From: Ailurus styani
Taxonomy: Eukaryota; Chordata; Mammalia; Carnivora; Ailuridae
Direction: 5' to 3'
Length of the DNA: 64,000 bases
Assembly (NCBI GenBank): GCA_002007465.1
Contig: LNAC01000162.1
Location: 443,792 to 507,791, forward strand
Positions 58,072 through 64,000 of the stretch are shown piece by piece. Every line of letters begins with the position of its first letter. Position 1 is the first letter of the stretch. A program made the translations under genes and the position numbers. The notes below the pieces were generated by a model. The model was not told the origin of the DNA. It saw nothing but the letters and a program-made list of their open reading frames with translations, and ran no database searches.

Positions 58072-58790
58072 GAGAAAGAGAATCTTAAGCAGGCTCCATA
58101 CCCAGTGCAGAGCCCAACACGGGGTTGGATCTCATAACCCTGAGATCCTGACCTGAACCAAAATCAGGAGTCAGATGCTTAACTGACTGAGCCACTCAGG
58201 CACCCCTTTTGCAGCATTACTTACAATAGCCAAGATATGGAAGGAACCCAAGTGTCCATTGAAAGACAGATTGATAAGGAAAATGTGATATGTATACACA
58301 ATGGAATATTATCGGCATAAAAAAAGAATGAGATCTTGCTATTTGCAACAACATGGATGGACTTAGAGGATATTATACTAACTGAAATAAGCCAGACAGA
58401 GAAGGAAAATACTGTACGATTTCACTTAAATGTGACATCTAAAAAAACAAATAAACAAACAAACACAAGGCAGAAACAAACCCATAAATACAGAGAACTG
58501 ATAGTTGTCAGAGGGGAAGAGAGCAGGGGCAGGGGAGTGGGCAATGTGGATGAAGGTGAATGGGGGGTATAGGCTTCTAGTTATGAAGTAAATAAGTCTC
58601 GAGGATAAAAGGATTCTAGTTATAGGAAATATAATCAATGGTATTGTAATAGTGTTGTATGGTGACAGATGGTAGCTACACTTATCATGAGCATAGCATA
58701 ATGTATAGACGTGCTGAATCACTGTTTTGTATACCTGAAACTAATGTAACGTTGTGTATCAATTATACTTCAATAAAAAATAAAACACAG

Positions 58791-59564
58791 ATCCAAAAAA
58801 ATGTCCTTCAAATATATGTTGCCCACAAGCATTGAAATTCTGTGTTGTTATTTTACCAAGATATCTATAATTTGTGCAGTGCAATAAGAGAACTAATAGA
58901 AGTATAAACAGTTTAGCTGTTTTAATTAGAATCACCTCACTGCTTTATTCTTTATATTATAGCAACTAGAACTCATTTTAAGACCAAAATGTGCAGGCAA
59001 GTCTAGCATCATGTATTTGTTGTCAGTCCCAGTGCTAGGAATCACTCAAAAATTTGCTGATCAAGAGTATTTTCAATCTTCAAGAGTAGAATGTACAGCC
59101 CAAAGGCTCTAAACGCTGGGGTGTAGTTCTTAGGACCAGGAGACTACTGAACAGCTTCTAATGTGTGGTCTGACCGAGGGGACTCTAATAATTGACCACA
59201 GTTGTCTAAAGAAGCCTTTGATTCAGTCCTTGCCTGTGGGTGCCAATTACAAAGCAGTGTGGACAATGCTACATAGAAATAAATGCAGGGCACTATAATA
59301 GTTCCTTGAGCATCTAGGTTGGTGGTGGGGGGGAGGGTCAACAAAGACTACTTAGGGAGTGATTATCATTCCATGAAGTATAAATGTGTAACAGGGAGGT
59401 TATTATCTAAGTGAATAAGTATCAGTTACAGCAAGTGTTTGTAGATATAGGATGTTTTGTAATAAACAATATTAAACCTTTACATGGGTAAGTGCATCCA
59501 GTTTAATAATGTTTCTACAACATTGTCTCATAGCACCTGAATGTTAGCTACTTGAATATTTCCT
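58791..59564. other. Single-copy-looking DNA, no gene seen
   Basis: No named repeat. A 66-codon minus-strand open frame at 59144-59344 has no support. Confidence 0.4.
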
Positions 59565-59890
59565 GACCTTCTCTTTTTTCAGACACATGATAGGATTTTA
59601 TTTCCTTAATCCTTTGAACTAAGTGTGGACATCAGGCTAGCCTTGACCACAGAAATATGAATAAAAATGATATGTGTCACTTCTGGGTGGATGTTTTAAA
59701 AGCTTGTATACAATTCCTCATCTCTTTTCCCCTGCTGTGATGATCCAGGAAGCTTGTGTTTAGATGAAACCCTCCTCAATTAGATCTTGAGTCACCCTGA
59801 GAAGCGGGGTCACCTGTAAACCTGTAATGGACATGTGGCATGAATGAGAAATACATTTTTGCTGTCTAAGCCACTGGGGTTTTTTTGTTT
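59565..59890 (+). repeat. MLT1-like MaLR LTR relic
   Basis: Order of motifs matches MaLR LTRs: AAGTGTGGACATCAGGCTAG, GTGACTTCTGGG-like text (TGTGTCACTTCTGGGTGGAT), and a terminal GCTGTCTAAGCCACTGGGGT. A (TTTTTG)n run follows at 59881-59903. Probably a solo LTR, strongly decayed. Confidence 0.6.
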
Positions 59891-60024
59891 TTGTTTTTGT
59901 TTTTAATGGTATAGCCTTATCTTCCCTGATGGATATAAACATCTACCCAAGATTGCTCCTATGAACTCTCATGGTACCTGGTAAAGGAAATTAATGCTGA
60001 GTAAAATACAGAAGCTGCTAGTGC

Positions 60025-61858
60025 TTTTTTGAAAAAATAGGCTTTATTTTTTAGGCTTTAGGATCACAACAATATTAAGCTTAAAGTACAGAGATTTTCC
60101 ATATATCTTCTGTGTCCACATGTGCATTAACTTCTCCATTATCAACTCACCTCACTAGAGTGGTACATTTGTTATAATTGTTATAACTGATGAATGTACA
60201 TTAATACATCGTAATCACCCAAAGTCCACAGTTTACATTACTGTTCACTCTTGGTCTTATATGTTCTGTGGGTTTGGACAAATGTGTAATGACATGTATC
60301 TATAGCTGTAGTGTCATACAGAGTATTTTCAGTGCCCTAAAAATCTTGTGTGTCCTGCCTGTTCATCCCTCTCTGCCCCCAACCCCTGATAATTCCTGAT
60401 TTTTTTTATTGCCTCCGTTGTGTTGCCTTTTCCAGAATGTCATATAGTTGGAATCGTATCGTATGTAGCCTTTTCAGATTGACTTCTTTCACTTAAAAAC
60501 ATGCACTTAAGTTTCCTCCATGTCTTTTCATGACTTGATTGCTCATTTATTTTTAGCATAGAATAATATTCCATTGCTGGGTGTATCACCATTTATTTAT
60601 CCGTTCACCTACTGAAGGACATCTTGGTTGCTTCCAAGTTTCACAAAAATAAATGAAGCTGCTATAAACATTCATTTGCATGTTTGTATGTGTGGAAAAA
60701 ATTAGTTTTTTTTGTGTGTGTGTGTCTCTGTGGAAATAAAGAAGTAAATACTGAAGAGCACAATTGCTGGATCATATGGTAAGAGCATGTTTAGCTTTGT
60801 AAGAAACCATAAAATTATCTTCCAAAGTGACTATAGCATTTTGCATTACCACCAGCAATGAATGAGAGTTCCTGTTCTATATCATTGCCACATTTGGAGT
60901 TATCAGTATTCTGGATTTTGGCCTAATGATGCTTCTTTGTCATCTGTGTATCTTCTTTGTTGAGGTGTCTATTAAGATCTTTGGCCCATTTTTTAATTGG
61001 GTTGTTTGTTTTTAAATTTTTGAGTTTTAAAAGTTCTTTGGTATTTTGGGGGTACCTGGATAGCTCAGTTGGTTAAGTGTCTGTCTTCAGCTCAGGTCAT
61101 GATCTTGGAGTCCCGGGATTGAGCCCCACGTTGGGCTCTTTGCTCAGCAGGGAGTCTATTTCTCCCTCTTCCTCTACCCTTCCCTTCATTCTGTTTCTTC
61201 ACACTCACTCTCTCTCTTAAATAAATAATTCCTTAAAAAAAATTCTTTGGTATTTTGGATAACAAGCCTTTATAAAATGTGCCTTTTGTAAATATTTTCT
61301 CCCAGTTGGTGGCCTGTCTTTTCACTTTTTTTGACATTGTTGTTCATAGAGCAGAAATTGGTAATTTTAGTGAAGTCCAGTTTATTGATTCTTTCTTTCA
61401 TGGATTGTGCCTTTGGCATTATATCTAAAAAGTTACTGCCATACCCAAGGTCATGTAAGTTTTCTTCTATGTTATCTTAGAGGAATTTTATAGTTTTATG
61501 TTTTATATTTAGGCCTATGATGATTTTGAATTAACTTTTGTGAAGGGTAAAAGATCTATGTCTAGATTCATTTTTTGTATGTAGATATCCAGTTGTTCCA
61601 GCACCATTTGTTGCAAAGACTGTCTTTCCTCCATAGCATTGCTTTTGTTCCTTTGTTGAAGATCAGTTGACTGTATTGATGTGAGTCTATTTTAGAGCTC
61701 TCTATTCTGTTGCATTGATTTGTCTGTTCTTTTGCCAATACACACTGTCTTGATTACTGCAGCTTTATAGTAAGTCTTGAAGTTGGGTAGTTTCAGTCCT
61801 CTGATTTTGTTCTTCTCCTTTAATATTGTGTTGGCTGTTCTGGGTCTTTTGTGCTTCT
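60025..61858 (-). mobile_element. Old LINE-1 fragment, antisense, with a nested SINE
   Basis: Plus-strand text is the mirror of an L1 of an older (L1M-type) lineage: CAGTTTACATTACTGTTCAC, TTTTCATGACTTGATTGCTC, CCATTTATTTATCCGTTCAC, GCAGAAATTGGTAATTTTAG, GAAGATCAGTTGACTGTATT and TTGTGTTGGCTGTTCTGGGT. It spans the 3' UTR and C-terminal ORF2, with no open frame of note. More diverged than the L1s at 13685, 44185 and 46687. Confidence 0.85.
61050..61242 (+). mobile_element. CAN-type SINE, older subfamily, inside the L1
   Basis: Head GGGTACCTGGATAGCTCAGT, CAGCTCAGGTCATGATCTTG, GAGCCCCACGTTGGGCTCTT, tail CTTAAATAAATAATTCCTTA. A perfect 16-bp duplication TTCTTTGGTATTTTGG of L1 sequence flanks it (61034-61049 and 61243-61258), proving the SINE is younger than the L1. 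Confidence 0.95.
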
Positions 61859-62443
61859 AGTACTTTTTGTCCGTGGCATCTATTATAGTGGTCCAAAGCC
61901 TTTTTCTGGGTTTCTTTCCTGATTATTGACTGCCAAAAAGCAGAGTTCTGGCTTAGTGAGTTGTTCCTATAAAAGCCATTGCCTCCAGATACAATCCAGA
62001 TGAGTCAGATTCACAAGAAGCATTTAAGGAACAATAATTCAAGTCCATATGTTATTAGTCCTAGAATGAGGTGATCATAATTCTAAACACATTTGACAGT
62101 CCTAAGATCACCTTCTAAATTATAGTTTAAAGTAATACAATAGCCAATTTGTATCAGTGTATTTACTCTTTAGGCAGGTAAATAACCACAATTTACTTTT
62201 CCTATTGTAGTTCATGACAGCAGTGCCTTCCCAATCACAGAGGCCCAGTTCTCTCTGTCAATCCTCATAGCTTAAGCAACTTCAAGACCTACTGTCTCCT
62301 GCTTCAAAGTTCTTCTCATATCCATCGCCTACTTCCCACTGCATTGCCAAGGCCTGGCTCATGCTCTATTCATCACTTTCTGCATTACTGTGTCTTTCTC
62401 ATTCCAACTTTTAGGCTATAATCTATCCTCTTTGTTACTACTA
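61859..62443. other. Single-copy-looking DNA, no gene seen
   Basis: No recognised repeat or exon. Confidence 0.4.
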
Positions 62444-62454
62444 TTTCTTTTCTA

Positions 62455-62477
62455 TTTTTTAATATTATTTATTTATT

Positions 62478-62513
<36 letters not shown>

Positions 62514-62672
62514 TAAGAGAGCACACAAACAGGGGGAGCAACAGGCAGAGGGAGAAGCAGGCTTTCCGCTGAGCAAGGACCCTGATGGGGGACTTGATCC
62601 CAGGACTCTGGGATTATGACTTGAACCGAAGGCAGACACTTAGCCAACTGAGCTACCCAGGCATCCCTGTTG
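62455..62672 (-). mobile_element. CAN-type SINE with (GA)n expansion
   Basis: Reverse SINE: ATTATTTATTTATTTATCAG, a (GA)n run of about 28 bases, GGGAGAAGCAGGCTTTCCGC, GGACTTGATCCCAGGACTCT and head GAGCTACCCAGGCATCCC. An 11-bp duplication TTTCTTTTCTA is at 62444-62454 and 62673-62683. Confidence 0.95.
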
Positions 62673-62683
62673 TTTCTTTTCTA

Positions 62684-63539
62684 AATCAGATCCAGATTTT
62701 TAGTTAAAAACAGGAAACGAGGATTCATATTTGATAAATTTTTAATGTTTTACTTTCTAGTCTCATTCTTCTGGAATTAGGATTTGGGCTTTTTGTTCCT
62801 ATCACGTAAATGAGTTCAATTAGAAAGTTTAGTTTATGTGGGAGGATATTTGTGACATTGTACTATATGAGAGATACTCTTTTCCTCATAGTACTGGCAG
62901 CGCAATAACAATAAAACAAAAACTGTAGCCTCAAATTTAGGTCAGATTACATTTGTTTGTCATTTTCTCAAAAAACTTATTAGACTTCTTATTCCCACAG
63001 AATAAAGGAATTCAAGGATAGCCAAGCTCACTTCTTATCTCACCTTCTAGTTTGTCCTTTAAGGTAGAAATTCTTATTATTCCTTCATACTTTTTCTATA
63101 ATATAGTACATAATCCAAACACATGTTTTTAGAAATGATTTGCAGAATGAAATATTTATCCCAATGACTAGTAGTATTGGGTATATGAGATCCTGGGGTT
63201 ATCTGATAAATTTGATGAAATTTCAAGGAACTTTTAATAAAATACAATGAATATCTTCAGTTTGAAAAAAATAATAGCTTCAGGTAGACTAAGGTAGTCA
63301 TTTCAGCACTGAATCTCATCTATAAATTTAATGGAGAGTTAGACCAAACTGTCGTGCACAGCAACAATTTCTTTCAAGATAGTGAAGTCCAACGTAAAAG
63401 GCATTTCACATAAGTATGGTGGAGCTACTAAATCAATGGTAAGGGCAGACAATAAACCCAGTACTACAGGACAAATAAGATACATGAGTCCTGTATCTGC
63501 CTACACTAGTGATCAAACAAGGTTTATAAATAAGTACCA
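62684..63539. other. Single-copy-looking DNA, no gene seen
   Basis: No named repeat. A 98-codon plus-strand open frame (63382-63678) and an 89-codon minus-strand frame overlap each other and match nothing I recognise. Confidence 0.4.
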
Positions 63540-63850
63540 CACAAAGAGAACACAGTTGTTTGGAAGAAGCTGTGGAAAATATCTTGAAAAAGGCAGGATT
63601 GAGACAGCCCTTGAAGATTGGGAAAGGTTTGAAAAGGAAACAAACAGAAAAATACTGGGGATAGGAATAAATAATTGAGAAACCTGTCTGATTGGAATTC
63701 ATGTTAGAGGAGGGAATTGAGGGAGGATTAAGTAGGTAGATTAATATAGAATCCAGGAGCCTTGAATAGCAAACTGAGAAATTTGACCTCTATACTTAGT
63801 ATCAGTGCTTTTTAACTGAGGCCAAACATGGGAGGGGATAGCAAAACTTC
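63540..63850 (+). repeat. Possible ancient interspersed repeat fragment
   Basis: Segments such as CTTGAAGATTGGGAAAGGTT and AACTGAGAAATTTGACCTCT resemble the middle of the old repeat seen at 35150 and 19880. Weak. Confidence 0.28.
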
Positions 63851-63897
63851 CAGGAGAGTTTCTTAAAAAATGCATTGCCCTCTCAGTGCCTCATTTC

Positions 63898-64000
63898 TTT
63901 TTTTTTTTTAAAGATTTTATTTATTTATATGACAGAGAGAGAGATTACAAGGAGGCAGAGAGGCAGACAAAGAGAGAGGAGGAAGCAGGCTCCCCGCTGA
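63898..64000 (-). mobile_element. Young CAN-type SINE, cut by window end
   Basis: Starts with a T-run, AAAGATTTTATTTATTTATA, then AGGAGGCAGAGAGGCAGACA and GGAAGCAGGCTCCCCGCTGA at the last base. About half of the element (its tRNA-like head) lies beyond the window. Confidence 0.95.

Larger units (their letters stand above)
57891..58206 (-). mobile_element. Old CAN-type SINE inserted in the L1, itself interrupted
   Basis: Reverse SINE with a 22-T tail, G-run, GAAGGAGAGGGAGAAAGATA, then (after the inner insertion) CTTAAGCAGGCTCCATACCC, ACCCTGAGATCCTGACCTGA and GAGCCACTCAGGCACCCC. Its target in the L1 is TATTGCAGC on the left and TTTTGCAGC on the right (one base different). The subfamily is the older one with the CCCAGTGCAGAGCCCAAC text. 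Confidence 0.88.
57365..58790 (+). mobile_element. 5'-truncated LINE-1 interrupted by SINE sequence
   Basis: Plus-strand L1 from near the C-terminal part of ORF2 (CCATCAACAAAATGAAAAAA at the start; open piece 57545-57745 with residues [20 protein letters not shown]) through the 3' UTR ending in TTATACTTCAATAAAAAATA. The C-terminal CCHC-like cysteines and histidine region is only partly retained (here CWCGCGEK...YCWWE). The SINE composite at 57891-58206 splits it. Flanking AAACACAAACC and AAACACAGATCC may be a decayed target duplication. Confidence 0.88.

Noticed and set aside
62390..62572. 60-codon open frame with ER repeats
   Set aside because: Translation of the (GA)n block of a SINE.

Overview
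This window is vertebrate nuclear DNA, almost certainly from a carnivoran mammal. The main evidence is about twenty copies of a tRNA-derived SINE whose head reads GGCGCCTGGGTGGCTCAG and whose body carries CT-rich (or, reversed, GA-rich) blocks and an AAATAAAAATCTTT tail. Several copies carry the variant with repeated GGCAGAGAGGCAGGCAGAGA blocks, which I associate with musteloid or mustelid genomes (ferret, mink, otter, badger relatives) rather than dogs or cats. The species call is inference.

I find no protein-coding gene, no exon I can defend, no CpG island and no canonical RNA gene. Every ORF longer than about 125 codons, and all recognisable protein homology, belongs to decayed LINE-1 ORF2. 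The remaining short ORFs fit chance in AT-rich DNA. The window is therefore intergenic DNA or the interior of a very large intron; the sequence alone cannot say which.

Layout. 1-10.6 kb: mostly single-copy AT-rich DNA with ancient MIR, L2 and MLT1 relics, a (TA)n tract and a 154-bp L1 tail. 10.6-24 kb: two SINEs with perfect target duplications, an antisense L1 (13685-15010), several MIRs and a long purine-rich stretch. 24-43 kb: SINE and MIR dominated, with a (GT)n region, an (ATTC)n array, a MER5-like element, a good L2 copy (40400-40930) and a G-homopolymer containing an N. 43-48.2 kb: a dense cluster in which a 1.9-kb L1 sits inside an older HAL1/L1-like relic and an antisense L1 holds a SINE, with target duplications resolved at both levels. 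48-56 kb: a probable solo ERV1-type LTR, a second LTR-like relic and a facing SINE pair. 56-64 kb: an old 117-bp tandem duplication, two SINEs using the same target site, a triple-nested L1/SINE/SINE block with a T/G homopolymer and an N, an MLT1 relic, an old antisense L1 with a SINE inside, and a SINE cut by the window edge.

The parts do not work together as a functional system. They record repeated L1-driven retrotransposition at AT-rich targets. I found no convincing evidence of a previously undescribed biological system; the most useful observations are the resolved nested insertions, the tandem duplication, two probable assembly trouble spots and a few repeat-free segments that deserve a conservation check.
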